Assembly (NCBI GenBank): GCA_030408505.1
Contig: JAUHQI010000004.1
Span: forward strand, 1,054,001 to 1,118,000
Source of the DNA: Candidatus Sacchlamyda saccharinae
GTDB taxonomy: Bacteria > Chlamydiota > Chlamydiia > Chlamydiales > Rhabdochlamydiaceae
Direction of reading: 5' to 3'
Length of the DNA stretch: 64,000 nucleotides
The translations under genes and the position numbers were made by a program. Under the pieces are notes generated by a model. It saw only the letters and a program-made list of their open reading frames with translations, searched no databases and had not been told where the DNA came from. Below are positions 35,878 through 46,469 of the stretch, piece by piece (positions within the stretch are counted from its first letter, which is position 1; each line of letters starts with the position of its first letter).

Positions 35878-35881
<4 letters not shown>
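35174..35881 (+). CDS. RNA 2'-O-methyltransferase, SpoU/TrmH family
   Basis: 235-aa SPOUT methyltransferase acting on rRNA or tRNA. N-terminal substrate-binding part (SSLQHPIVKTFVKLQRDRKFRY). The knotted domain has motif 1 DGVSDPGNLGTLLRT, motif 2 VVLGNEASGVS and motif 3 ESLNVAAAGAILLY. ATG 35174 (MLAKEISS) is preferred over 35156 (MWYHSC), which lies in the divergent rsbU leader. No strong ribosome-binding site is seen. It overlaps rsgA by 4 nt (ATGA). Confidence 0.92.
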
Positions 35882-38233
<2,352 letters not shown>

Positions 38234-38252
38234 AATCTTCTTCGTATAGAAT

Positions 38253-38278
38253 GGTTCATCTTAATCAAAAGGTGAACC
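38253..38278 (+). promoter_or_regulatory. Hairpin sequestering the ribosome-binding site
   Basis: GGTTCATCTT (38253-38262) pairs with AAGGTGAACC (38269-38278), nine of ten Watson-Crick plus one T-G, with a 6-nt loop. The right arm carries AAGG and ends directly before ATG 38279. A TATAGA at 38246-38251 is a possible -10, but then the stem would begin near the transcript start. Confidence 0.5.
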
Positions 38279-38932
38279 ATGAATATCGAAGCTTTACTAC
38301 CCAGAGATATCTCTCTTCCCAAAATCTCACATTTTGTAGAAGACAACAGTCTTCCTCTACTCCTTGGCGCAGCCTCATTGACCCTTGTCGCCATCGCGTG
38401 CTTGGCAAGATCTTGCAAGAGCTCTCCCTCTGCATCTGCTTGGTATCAAGCCAAACTTCCAGCAGGCCCACCTAAATTCAACGACGATTGTGACATAAAA
38501 ACACACGGTCACTCCATAAAAGTTACTTCTCAATCCAATCGTTTAAGAATCAAAGTTTCTGGGAACACTACTTCCATGCCAAATAGTTTAACCGAACTAG
38601 CAAATAGCGCCATTAATGCTTGGGCAGCTCCTTATATCAAAGAATTGACAAACTCTTCGACAACTCCTTGTCGAAAACAGTTTACTGTTTCGATCAACCT
38701 GGAAAAAGAAGCTCGTTACGTATATGAAATTTATTACCGAACTGCACCTACAGATTTAGGTTCCGAACAAGTCGGATATGAACTAAAAACGCTTAACAAC
38801 GCGTCCCTTTTTAAATTCTTTGCTACTAAAGGCGACAATGGTGCCGCTGGTGCAGCAAAACCACGAGGAAAGCTAAGAGACAAAACAAGATCCTGGGCCA
38901 ACAGAGCACTTAAAGGAGTTACCAAGGGGTAG
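38279..38932 (+). CDS. Single-TM protein of unknown function, first of a paralogous pair
   Basis: 217 aa. An approx 30-residue polar N-terminus, one hydrophobic helix (LPLLLGAASLTLVAIACLA, about 32-50), then a domain with SLTELANSAINAWAAPYIKEL, ending in a basic, Gly-rich tail (RGKLRDKTRSWANRALKG). The next gene shares the layout (helix, then IDEANAAIRVWEKAW). No known domain. As one-TM proteins with soluble tails these could be envelope or inclusion-membrane proteins; not established. Translation is likely limited by the hairpin at 38253. Confidence 0.6.
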   Translation: MNIEALLPRDISLPKISHFVEDNSLPLLLGAASLTLVAIACLARSCKSSPSASAWYQAKLPAGPPKFNDDCDIKTHGHSIKVTSQSNRLRIKVSGNTTSMPNSLTELANSAINAWAAPYIKELTNSSTTPCRKQFTVSINLEKEARYVYEIYYRTAPTDLGSEQVGYELKTLNNASLFKFFATKGDNGAAGAAKPRGKLRDKTRSWANRALKGVTKG

Positions 38933-38936
38933 ACAT

Positions 38937-39470
38937 ATGACAATAGGAAACATTACAAGCACCTTCTTTCCTCCAGATTGGAATCCTACTGATGTTACAT
39001 CTTTAGGCACGCAGGTGATTCTTGGAGCGATCACATTCATTGCCCTTAGCGCGATTGCCTGCAATCGCAACAGGCACTCTCTGACTGTTGAAAACACCGA
39101 TGATAAGCTTACCATCGTAATTACTGGTGGACGAGAAGGAGTTCCACAAAGACTCATTGATGAGGCCAATGCGGCAATTAGAGTTTGGGAAAAAGCGTGG
39201 AGTGCTAAACTCTTAGAGGAGGATGGCGGGGAGAGCTTCTCTTTCTCAGCTGAAAAGAACTATATTGATAAACAACATACCCTCACACTAGCTGCTGAGA
39301 AAGTGGACAGTTTAGATCCAATGCAGCAGGCCGCTGAACTTAGATTTCTACAGAGAGTTACTTTTACTGAGATTCCTAAAAAGCAAAAAACTGGGGGCCA
39401 ATCTGCAGGTACAGGAGCGGCTAGAAGAAGGCCTCTACCTATTTCAAAGAAATCTTCATCGACGCCGTAG
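38937..39470 (+). CDS. Single-TM protein of unknown function, second of the paralogous pair
   Basis: 177 aa, starting 4 nt after its neighbour. N-terminus of about 20 residues, hydrophobic segment VILGAITFIALSAIAC, then HSLTVENTDDKLTIVITGG and VPQRLIDEANAAIRVWEKAW, similar to the upstream protein, and a basic Arg/Pro/Lys C-terminus (RRRPLPISKKSSS). Tandem duplication followed by divergence is likely. Convergent to the adhesin-like gene. Confidence 0.6.
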   Translation: MTIGNITSTFFPPDWNPTDVTSLGTQVILGAITFIALSAIACNRNRHSLTVENTDDKLTIVITGGREGVPQRLIDEANAAIRVWEKAWSAKLLEEDGGESFSFSAEKNYIDKQHTLTLAAEKVDSLDPMQQAAELRFLQRVTFTEIPKKQKTGGQSAGTGAARRRPLPISKKSSSTP

Positions 39471-39512
39471 CATTGCCATATGAGCTTCGTTTTCTTCAGA
39501 GAAAATGATCCC

Positions 39513-41993
39513 TTATTCACAGCATGTCTGACAAAAATCTGCTGGAGTCGGAACAAAGAATGTTGCATCTGTAACAAAGGCATTGAAACTGTTTTCAGAC
39601 TCCACACCACTTGCCGCTCCATTGGGAGATTCAACTCTGAAGATATTGCTAGCTCCAAAGCGATCAAACCTCGCCGTTTGATCTGTAAAATTCCCTATAG
39701 CCCTTAAACAAATTTCAGAACTATTTCGAGCCTGAATAAGAAGATCTTGAACGATTCCGTTATTAAAAACATTATTCTCTTGGAAATCTACTGCCAATTC
39801 TGAATCCGAGCTCGTTACAATCCTAATCCCCTCTTCAGATGCTTGTGTTGTACTATTAGCTAATATTCTAGCTTTTCCAGAAGAATCATTTCCGAGAGTA
39901 AACTCAATTCCTTTTCCCGAGGTAACTTCGGCAATGTTGTTATTTGACAACTCCAAATCAATAACATCGTCCCCCCTCATCCCAATATCAATACTTCTAC
40001 TAATCTGATTTGTTAATGAGTTCTGGGAAATTAATAAATTAAAAAGCGAGCTCCCTGAAGAGTCTCCTTCTATTTGAATGCCGATGTCATTATTTTGAAA
40101 ATCATTATTCAAAATTTGGACATCAAAAGTTGCAGCTGAGTTAGTATTTTCTCTTACATCCACCCCTTCACTCAAATGATTTAAAAATTGATTTCCAGAA
40201 ATCAAAGCTGAAATGAAACTAGTACTATTCGCACTTACACTAATCTGCAAACCATCAGCAGATAAATTTTCACCATCAAAAATATTATTGGAAAAGATTA
40301 AATCTGCATTCTCATTAGTTGAAATAAAATCGACCCCTCTGGTTGCATTGCCAGCAATCGTATTATTCCTAAAAGACCCTTCGAACTGTTGATTATCCAT
40401 AGTTTCAAATGTAAATCCATTCCTTCCGTTTTCTCGAACATTATTGTTTTCAAATGTAAAAGAATAGTCTCCATCATTTACAGAAATATCAACTCCATCT
40501 AAGACATTTTGAACAACAGTGCTGCCAGTGATTGTCGTTTGGGCTTGAGCATTTGAAGCATTTATTAGAATTCCCTCCAGCCCATTCTCTGAAATAGTAG
40601 TGTTGTTGAATAAAAAAGAATAATTTCCTCCACTTGCATCAACTAAAACTCCTTCCAGTCCATTTTGGATAATCGAAGTTCCAATTATTGATGCATTTGA
40701 ATCAATATTTGTTGGGTTAATGAACACTCCATTCCCACCACTCATACTCACTAGATCATTATTAATGTTTATGATGTTATGGCTTCCTATCTCAATCCCA
40801 TGAGAACTAGATCCAACAATATTCAAGCCACTAATCTCTGTCATGTCATTTGCTAAAACCCCTACACCAGCAAGATTCGTTATACTTGGATATAAACCTG
40901 GATCCAACGGGGGCAATGTAAAATATCCATCCAACGACCTTATACTGTATTCAAATCCAGAACCAAGCAAACGTTGATTCGGTTTCATAATAAATCCATT
41001 TTCCATACCGCTTGTAGTACCATCACCGTAATGTACGTAAATGACATTACAAAAATTAGAATCCGATTGAGTTTCAGCTTCTTTCAATGTTGGAAAAGGA
41101 TTCTCAAAAGTTCCATTCCCCTCTATGGAAGTATTGTCAACGTGTAATATACAAATATCACCAGCAAGCTTTTTTGTTTGCTCTCTACTTGTTACTAAAA
41201 TCTCTTGTCTTACAGGAGGAATGATGCAACAAGCAGTGTTTATCTCAAGAGTTGATCTACAACACTTCTTTCTAGAGCAAAAGGGAAAATTGAAGGAGAT
41301 TCCGCCTTCAACTCGAGTGCGAAATTTTCGATCGTAAGAGGTTTGAAAGTGCAAAGAGCAATAATTTGCTACTCCAGCATTTAAGCGAATTTTCCCGCCG
41401 AGTTTAGTGCTGTTTTTTTTATAAGAGTAGTGGTATCCACCAATCCCTGCATAAGCGTTAAGATTTCTGCACGCGAAAAGACATCTCCCGATTTCTACAT
41501 CACCCCCCTTCAAAATATGGCGAAACTCGGAAGTCAATAGAATGGAATGATTAGAAAAACCATCAAATCGCTCACTGAGCAATCGAGATTTATTGCCGAT
41601 AGGGAAATATCCATTTGCTCTGAGATCCAACCATGTACTGAGCACCTCAACCCCAGGCCCAATTTGAAAATAAGTATGGTCTCTTTGGCAGCGAGTGTCA
41701 AAGTAGCCATTGAGTCCAAATGAAGCATATTCTCCTTCAAATCTGTACCCTAATCCGGTATTTGAAGCGAATTTTCCATCATTAAAAACATGAAATCGCG
41801 CATCAATAAAGGCAAAGTGACAACTCGAAGGAGATACACCATATAAACCTTCTGCAGTTGTGTAACCCTTACTATATCCAATGCCTGTTCCTTCTTTATG
41901 CCTGGCTGAAACAAGTCCCTTTTGAAAAGAATCATTAGGAAAAATGCTTCCTCCACAAAAAAATAGAATAATTGCGAAATAGAAAAATCTCAT
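39513..41993 (-). CDS. Inverse-autotransporter-like beta-barrel with beta-helix passenger
   Basis: 826 aa. Signal peptide MRFFYFAIILFFCGGSIF from ATG 41993; upstream in-frame ATG 42116 would add 41 residues and hide it. Residues about 30-270 resemble an inverse-autotransporter barrel (GTGIGYSKGYTTAEGLYGVSPS, FGLNGYFDTRCQRDH, WLDLRANGYFPIGN), then a Cys-rich joint (CSRKKCCRSTLEIN - CC). After residue about 310 come many Asn-rich beta-helix rungs: NNTTISENGLEGILI, VQNVLDGVDISV, NNVRENGRNGFTF and similar. This reads as a surface adhesin of the intimin/invasin secretion type with an unusual beta-helix passenger. The C-terminus ends CQTCCE. Confidence 0.7.
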   Translation of the reverse strand: MRFFYFAIILFFCGGSIFPNDSFQKGLVSARHKEGTGIGYSKGYTTAEGLYGVSPSSCHFAFIDARFHVFNDGKFASNTGLGYRFEGEYASFGLNGYFDTRCQRDHTYFQIGPGVEVLSTWLDLRANGYFPIGNKSRLLSERFDGFSNHSILLTSEFRHILKGGDVEIGRCLFACRNLNAYAGIGGYHYSYKKNSTKLGGKIRLNAGVANYCSLHFQTSYDRKFRTRVEGGISFNFPFCSRKKCCRSTLEINTACCIIPPVRQEILVTSREQTKKLAGDICILHVDNTSIEGNGTFENPFPTLKEAETQSDSNFCNVIYVHYGDGTTSGMENGFIMKPNQRLLGSGFEYSIRSLDGYFTLPPLDPGLYPSITNLAGVGVLANDMTEISGLNIVGSSSHGIEIGSHNIININNDLVSMSGGNGVFINPTNIDSNASIIGTSIIQNGLEGVLVDASGGNYSFLFNNTTISENGLEGILINASNAQAQTTITGSTVVQNVLDGVDISVNDGDYSFTFENNNVRENGRNGFTFETMDNQQFEGSFRNNTIAGNATRGVDFISTNENADLIFSNNIFDGENLSADGLQISVSANSTSFISALISGNQFLNHLSEGVDVRENTNSAATFDVQILNNDFQNNDIGIQIEGDSSGSSLFNLLISQNSLTNQISRSIDIGMRGDDVIDLELSNNNIAEVTSGKGIEFTLGNDSSGKARILANSTTQASEEGIRIVTSSDSELAVDFQENNVFNNGIVQDLLIQARNSSEICLRAIGNFTDQTARFDRFGASNIFRVESPNGAASGVESENSFNAFVTDATFFVPTPADFCQTCCE

Positions 41994-42137
41994 TATCAAG
42001 TATGGGAGAATATTTACTGAACTTTTTCCTGCCTTCTCCAACCCGAAACCTAACCTTTCTAAAAAAATTAGTACAGAAAAAACATCAAGATAGAAAAATT
42101 GCTCTTTTCGATGCATTTAGGCAGCCAATCAGTACCA

Positions 42138-43184
42138 CTAGCGACGACGTAGCATAGCCATGCGGGCTTCATTTTCTTTGGCCACATCGACCGATGTGGC
42201 ATGAAAATGGGACTCGGTAGAGATGAGGGTGGTGTGGGCCTCAATCACGTCCATTGTTTTATCTAGGGAAATCTCCCAGACATTCGAGAGAAAAAAACCA
42301 ATTTGGGAGACGATGTCCCCTTTATTCACAAAGGTGAAAAGAGGGATGTCTTTTGCTTGCTTGGCCTCTTCCCATTTAGCATGCACCTCTAGCGAGATAC
42401 CTGGAGGATTGTAGGCTACTGTAGGATATTTGCGGGAGAGGAGATCGCTTTCATAGATGAGAGTGTAGAATACAAGAGCGCCGCCCAGGCTATAGCCGAC
42501 CACGCGGGCGGGCTGGTAGGTTTTCTTGACTTTGAGAAGCCACTGATGGATTTGGTCTTGTGCTTTTAGAAAGGTAGTGTGGCCGGGCCCCGTTGTATCG
42601 AGATCACTGAGGATCGAAGCCCAACCTTTTTCTGAAACGAGATCCATGTCTGTCCCTCGGTAGAGGAGTATGGGAGGATGCCCTTTTTGCTCGGGCAAAA
42701 GGCCAAAGGCCGGCATTCCCCTCCAAAGGTCGATGATCGTATCGACAAAATAGATGGCCCCATCTGGCATGGTGATCTTCATCCCCTTCTTCAGCGTTCG
42801 ATAGGCCATCACTTTGGCCAAAATTTCATCACGAGAGAATTCTCTCTGAAGAGAATCCGGGAGGTGCACCAGGTTTTTTAGAGCCTCATTGGTTTTCTCA
42901 ACATGACTAGCCTCATCCGTTACAATTCCCACGATCGGCTCGTAAGCAGAAAAATAGCCATATTCTTTACGGAAACTTTCTAGGAAAGCATCATGCATCT
43001 CATAAGTCTGTATGACCAGAGGGTTAGAGAAATAGTAGGGCTTGATTTTGGGAAGGAGGGTCCAGGTGAGGAGTTTATCCCACCCTTTGAGCATATTGAC
43101 CCGCATGTCACCACAAAAGTGCACTTCTTCTGCAGCAAGGATTTGAACGCTCACAAGGAGAGAAAAAAGGATTTTTTTAATCAT
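42138..43184 (-). CDS. Secreted class 3-like lipase
   Basis: 348 aa with signal peptide (MIKKILFSLLVSVQILAA). The alpha/beta-hydrolase nucleophile elbow is VVGYSLGGALVFY (Ser232), and LYRGTDMD (174-181) resembles the oxyanion RGT of class 3 lipases. An acidic residue and His (FVNKGDIVSQ, ESHFHA) lie downstream as candidate triad members. Substrate unknown, possibly host or own glycerolipid. The start overlaps the upstream 243-aa gene by 4 nt (43181-43184). Confidence 0.75.
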   Translation of the reverse strand: MIKKILFSLLVSVQILAAEEVHFCGDMRVNMLKGWDKLLTWTLLPKIKPYYFSNPLVIQTYEMHDAFLESFRKEYGYFSAYEPIVGIVTDEASHVEKTNEALKNLVHLPDSLQREFSRDEILAKVMAYRTLKKGMKITMPDGAIYFVDTIIDLWRGMPAFGLLPEQKGHPPILLYRGTDMDLVSEKGWASILSDLDTTGPGHTTFLKAQDQIHQWLLKVKKTYQPARVVGYSLGGALVFYTLIYESDLLSRKYPTVAYNPPGISLEVHAKWEEAKQAKDIPLFTFVNKGDIVSQIGFFLSNVWEISLDKTMDVIEAHTTLISTESHFHATSVDVAKENEARMAMLRRR

Positions 43185-43912
43185 TGCCTTTGGGGTCTAG
43201 CGTTCACCATAAGAAAATTGATGAGCCCTACAAAATCCTTTTTATTAATGAACTTTTGCATATCCGCTTCATTCACACCTAAAACCTCTGCAAGTCCAGG
43301 AACATAGGCGTTGATATTATTTGCCTTTTGCTCTTGAGCAAACCTCTCTGAAAAACCATCCATGAACCCATCCCATTTAAACCCGCTGCGCCTGATCTGG
43401 TGCATACAGTATTTCAGTCTAGGACTTGAAAAAACCGTTCCTATGAAGCGCATGGGATGCACATGATTAATGTCTTGCCCGAGCCGTTCAAGGTGCTTCT
43501 TTTCAAAGAGAAGCATAAACACATTGTTTTCGGCCATTGTATTTAAAAGCTCTGAGATTTTTTGCTTCTCCTCCAGAGTAATCGGAAGCGATTCATAGGC
43601 ATTAAGCTCAACTTCCTCACTAGGAGGCTGAGCTAACGTCACATGCGGCCTTTGCACGAGCAGAGATAAATCCTCCACCTGGGGCTCTGCAACTCGTGGC
43701 AACGCATCTTCATCTTGAATTTGCAGCACTTGAGCCGTTTCTTTCTCAATAACACCTTCCAATGAGTTTACATCTACTATTTCTGGATCTTCAAAAAGAT
43801 CTACCATTTCAGCAGCTTCTTCCATCACATACTCGGGCTCACAATTTTCAATATCAATTACCACGTCGTCGGCACCAATTACCCCGAGTACCAGCATCAT
43901 CAAGATTTTCAT
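43181..43912 (-). CDS. Secreted acidic protein of unknown function, co-transcribed with the lipase
   Basis: 243 aa. Short signal peptide (MKILMMLVLGVIGA), then a strongly acidic half (ENCEPEYVMEEAAEMVDLFEDPE), a Pro/Gln spacer, and a helical basic C-terminal half (ESLPITLEEKQKISELLN, KKHLERLGQDINHVHPMRFIG) ending KKDFVGLINFLMVNARPQRQ. No family. Overlaps the lipase start, so the pair is an operon; the first gene could be a chaperone or partner (inference). Confidence 0.6.
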   Translation of the reverse strand: MKILMMLVLGVIGADDVVIDIENCEPEYVMEEAAEMVDLFEDPEIVDVNSLEGVIEKETAQVLQIQDEDALPRVAEPQVEDLSLLVQRPHVTLAQPPSEEVELNAYESLPITLEEKQKISELLNTMAENNVFMLLFEKKHLERLGQDINHVHPMRFIGTVFSSPRLKYCMHQIRRSGFKWDGFMDGFSERFAQEQKANNINAYVPGLAEVLGVNEADMQKFINKKDFVGLINFLMVNARPQRQ

Positions 43913-43997
43913 TTAAAGACTCCTCATATACGTCCCTCTAAAAATACGGGATCTACTATTTGTGGACAAATTTTTTTCTCTGCAGTAGAAACAAGTT

Positions 43998-44312
43998 ATG
44001 ATCTTCTTGCTTATTTTACTCACAAGTTTTGGCTCCTGTGAATGCGAGCCCCCTTCAGCCTGTGACGAACGGATGATTTTAGATGGAGCTTGTTGTGAAA
44101 ATCAACGCCTCTATCACTCCCTGGATTGCTGGGGCAAATGCAGAGCGATTGAGCTCTCTAAAGAGTGTGAGAGCATCGACTGCGCTATTGAAACAGCTGC
44201 CAGAGAAATGGCTTGTCGCCAAAGGGGTGAGTATCCCAACCAGAAAACCTACAAAAAACGGACCCAAGAGCAGTCTAACCAAAATCTCTACGATGAGAGA
44301 TTTGGCTACTGA
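43998..44312 (+). CDS. Small secreted Cys-rich protein
   Basis: 104 aa. Signal peptide (MIFLLILLTSFGSC) that may be a lipobox (Cys14), then ten Cys in the first 75 residues, spaced as in a disulfide-stabilised mini-domain (CECEPP, ACDERM, GACCEN, LDCWGKC, KECESIDC, ACRQRG). The C-terminus is charged and Gln/Asn-rich. No family recognised; could be an envelope or secreted factor. Confidence 0.6.
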   Translation: MIFLLILLTSFGSCECEPPSACDERMILDGACCENQRLYHSLDCWGKCRAIELSKECESIDCAIETAAREMACRQRGEYPNQKTYKKRTQEQSNQNLYDERFGY

Positions 44313-44326
44313 AAAGAGAAGAAACA

Positions 44327-44533
44327 TCAGCCTTCTTTTTTGAAAAATTCTTCCATGTCTTCAATAATTTGCCTTGCTACGTGTATGTCCGCTCGGACAA
44401 GTCTCGTGCATATCCTACCCAGTAGAGGCGAATCTGTTGGGGTTGGTGGAGTAGAGTGTGGAATTGTCGGACTATTTGAATCAATTGGTTTTGTCATGGC
44501 AAAAATGTTACCAAATGCTTCCATTTCAGACAT
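44327..44533 (-). CDS. Small hypothetical protein
   Basis: 68 aa from ATG 44533 (GGAAAGACG upstream). The sequence contains a Pro-rich link (STPPTPTDSPLL) then an amphipathic helix RICTRLVRADIHVARQIIEDM and an acidic-basic end. The frame is open further up to a TTG at 44647, giving a Pro/Gly-rich lead (LPPGLLPPGGP), so the true start is unclear. Convergent with the Cys-rich gene; no family. Low confidence that it is expressed. Confidence 0.35.
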   Translation of the reverse strand: MSEMEAFGNIFAMTKPIDSNSPTIPHSTPPTPTDSPLLGRICTRLVRADIHVARQIIEDMEEFFKKEG

Positions 44534-44659
44534 CGTCTTTCCACCAATAAATGGATCTGCGAAGGACAGGAAGATGGGCCCACCAGGAGGCAGGAGGCCC
44601 GGTGGGAGTTCCTCCCACCCCTCGCAGTTGAACAAAAAAACCAGCAAAATCTAATAAAC

Positions 44660-44699
44660 TTGATTTTTATCTAAATTAAATGCTAATTAATAATAAGAG
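44660..44699 (+). promoter_or_regulatory. Promoter and ribosome-binding site before the 129-aa gene
   Basis: TTGATT (44660-44665), 18 bp, TAATTA (44684-44689), then AAGAGG (44694-44699) seven nt before ATG 44706. Upstream, 44577-44622 contains CCCACC, GGTGGGA and TCCCACC segments able to form alternative hairpins. Confidence 0.4.
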
Positions 44700-44705
44700 G
44701 TAATT

Positions 44706-45095
44706 ATGAGAATATTTCTATTCGGAGAAGCTGAGAAGGGAGAATACTGCACTCCCATTCGGATGCAAAACTTAAGCGAGCTTTCGGAAAAATTCGGCAA
44801 TCCTGCTGAAAATAGTATCGGGATTGACTACGCCATCCAAACCATTTTGGATGGGAAAGAGCTCGTTTTTTTTCGAGTCCATGAGGAAGGGTTTTGCAGG
44901 GAAGATTATCTGCAAGGCGCTAAGCTCTTAGAGAGTTATGGAGCAAAGCTGCGCTTATCTGCTATCTGCATGCCAGGCACGGGCGATCGGCAGATCATTG
45001 AAGCAATCGCCCCCGTTTGTCAAAAACTCAAAGCAGTGTTGGTCCTGTCCGAGAAGGATCTGTACGACTACTTAACCGGCGTTAGGAGCTTGTAA
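44706..45095 (+). CDS. Conserved hypothetical cytosolic protein
   Basis: 129 aa, no signal or membrane segment. Composition and length are ordinary; MRIFLFGEAEKGEYC at the start and SAICMPGTGDRQIIEAI with LKAVLVLSEKDLYDYL in the second half look like an alternating alpha/beta fold. No motif identified. Monocistronic by position, convergent with peroxiredoxin. Confidence 0.55.
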   Translation: MRIFLFGEAEKGEYCTPIRMQNLSELSEKFGNPAENSIGIDYAIQTILDGKELVFFRVHEEGFCREDYLQGAKLLESYGAKLRLSAICMPGTGDRQIIEAIAPVCQKLKAVLVLSEKDLYDYLTGVRSL

Positions 45096-45152
45096 AAGAA
45101 ATAGCGGATGGTCGCTTTTGGACGCTTTTTACCCCTAGAACCATCGCTTCCT

Positions 45153-45184
45153 AAATCGCCTACTCTATTTGAGTATGTCGATTT
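45153..45184. terminator. Hairpin between convergent genes
   Basis: AAATCG (45153-45158) pairs with CGATTT (45179-45184) and TACTC with GAGTA inside. A second short dyad GGAAC-GAC-GTTCC follows at 45185-45197. Likely bidirectional termination. Confidence 0.35.
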
Positions 45185-45233
45185 GGAACGACGTTCCTAG
45201 AAGCAAAAATCGCCTCAAAATCAACATCATCCT

Positions 45234-45830
45234 CTATTCTTTCACAACCTCAAAGTACTGACGCAAGCCCTCTTGCGTTGGCTTCATCGACTTGGAGCCT
45301 GCCGTCCAGTTTGCGGGGCAAACTTCCCCATTCTTTTCGTGGAAGATGAGCGCATCGAGAAGGCGAAGAGCCTCTTCAACAGATCGACCAATCGGCAGAT
45401 CGTTCACAAGCTGGTGGCGGATGATCCCCTGCTTATCGATGAGGAATTGCCCTCTATAGGCAAGCCCTTCATCTTCCTTGAGAACGCAGTAAGATCTTGA
45501 GATATCTTTGTTTAGGTCTGAGACGATTGGGTACTCTACTCCTTGGATACCCCCTTGATCTTTGGGTTGCGCTACCCAAGCAGCGTGGGTATACCAGCTA
45601 TCAACCGAGCAGCCAACCACTTGCGCATCTCTTTTGTGAAACTCGGCAAGCTGATCTTGAAAAGCATGGAGTTCTGTAGGGCAAACAAAGGTAAAGTCCA
45701 AGGGATAGAAGAAAAACAGGATATATTTTCCCTGGAGATCATCTAAAGAAAAGTCATCGACGATTTTGCCTTTGACGACAGTTTTTGCTTTGAAATGGGG
45801 AGCGGGTTTCCCAATGAGTAAATTCGACAT
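45234..45830 (-). CDS. 2-Cys peroxiredoxin (AhpC/Prx1 type)
   Basis: 198-aa thiol peroxidase, cytosolic. Peroxidatic Cys in FYPLDFTFVCPTEL (about residue 50) and resolving Cys in GEVCPANW (about 170), with the GG-x-G and YF-like C-terminus (RQYFEVVKE) of the sensitive 2-Cys class. It follows the metallo-hydrolase by 3 nt in one transcript with tRNA-Arg. Chlamydial AhpC (CT603) is of the same type. Confidence 0.93.
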   Translation of the reverse strand: MSNLLIGKPAPHFKAKTVVKGKIVDDFSLDDLQGKYILFFFYPLDFTFVCPTELHAFQDQLAEFHKRDAQVVGCSVDSWYTHAAWVAQPKDQGGIQGVEYPIVSDLNKDISRSYCVLKEDEGLAYRGQFLIDKQGIIRHQLVNDLPIGRSVEEALRLLDALIFHEKNGEVCPANWTAGSKSMKPTQEGLRQYFEVVKE

Positions 45831-45833
45831 CTC

Positions 45834-46469
45834 TTATCCTCCAAAATATTGTTTTGCATTTGGCAGCCACTCTTCGTCCCCAATGTTGGTTTCATCGCCA
45901 TGCCCTGGGATGACGCGGGTATTTGGGGGAAGCTTTGCAAGTTTCTCAAGCGATGGCCACATTTTTTCAGGTTCTGAGGTGGGAAGACTTAAGTTTCCTA
46001 TGCTTCCCTGAAAAAGCGTATCTCCTGAAATAAGAGTATTTTGCTCTTTCAGATAGAAGCAAACCCCTCCAGGGCTATGCCCAGGAGTGTGGAGTACTTG
46101 TATGGTGAGCTCTCCAAGCTTTAAGCTTTGTCCCTCTTCCAAGAAATGGTCCACTTTCGCTTTTGGTATCTCTATGAGCAGAGGCAAACCATCGTATCCC
46201 GGTTCCTCTACATTTTTCGCGTCAAGCTTGTGCACATAAAGAGGAATGTTCAGCTCCCTTTTAAGCACTTCAGCATCAGCAGTGTGATCCCAGTGAGAGT
46301 GGGTTAGGAGAAGGTACTCTACCTCGAGCCCTAGCTCTTTCACCCGATCGATCAATTGCTGAGCAGAGCCTTGCGGGGCATCGATGATGGCGGCTTTATG
46401 GGTCTGCATGCAAGCTAAAAGGATCCCATTAGTGAGGGCCGGCCCAGAGCAGTAGGTTTCAAGTAACAT
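45834..46469 (-). CDS. Metallo-beta-lactamase-fold hydrolase (glyoxalase II-like)
   Basis: 211 aa. Zinc-binding LTHSHWDHTADAEVL (HxHxDH), HTPGHSPGGVC, GDTLFQGSIG and PGHGDETNIGDE are complete, so it is a catalytically competent MBL-fold enzyme, probably a thioester hydrolase. The start MLLETYCSGPALTNG matches the family N-terminus, and its ATG at 46469 directly follows the last base of tRNA-Arg (46470). A longer frame into the tRNA (MGSEVRILSGA) is not real. No separate ribosome-binding site exists outside the tRNA. Confidence 0.88.
   Translation of the reverse strand: MLLETYCSGPALTNGILLACMQTHKAAIIDAPQGSAQQLIDRVKELGLEVEYLLLTHSHWDHTADAEVLKRELNIPLYVHKLDAKNVEEPGYDGLPLLIEIPKAKVDHFLEEGQSLKLGELTIQVLHTPGHSPGGVCFYLKEQNTLISGDTLFQGSIGNLSLPTSEPEKMWPSLEKLAKLPPNTRVIPGHGDETNIGDEEWLPNAKQYFGG

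Noticed and set aside
44577..44622. Alternative CCCACC/GGTGGG hairpins as an attenuator for the 129-aa gene
   Set aside because: They lie about 40 nt upstream of the likely -35, and may be just the Pro/Gly-rich coding repeat of the opposite frame.
44340..44654. 104-codon plus-strand frame opposite the small 44327-44533 gene
   Set aside because: Starts just after a stop without ribosome-binding site, Ser/Pro/Gly-rich in a way expected of an antisense frame. The minus-strand frame has a better helix and start, though neither is strong.
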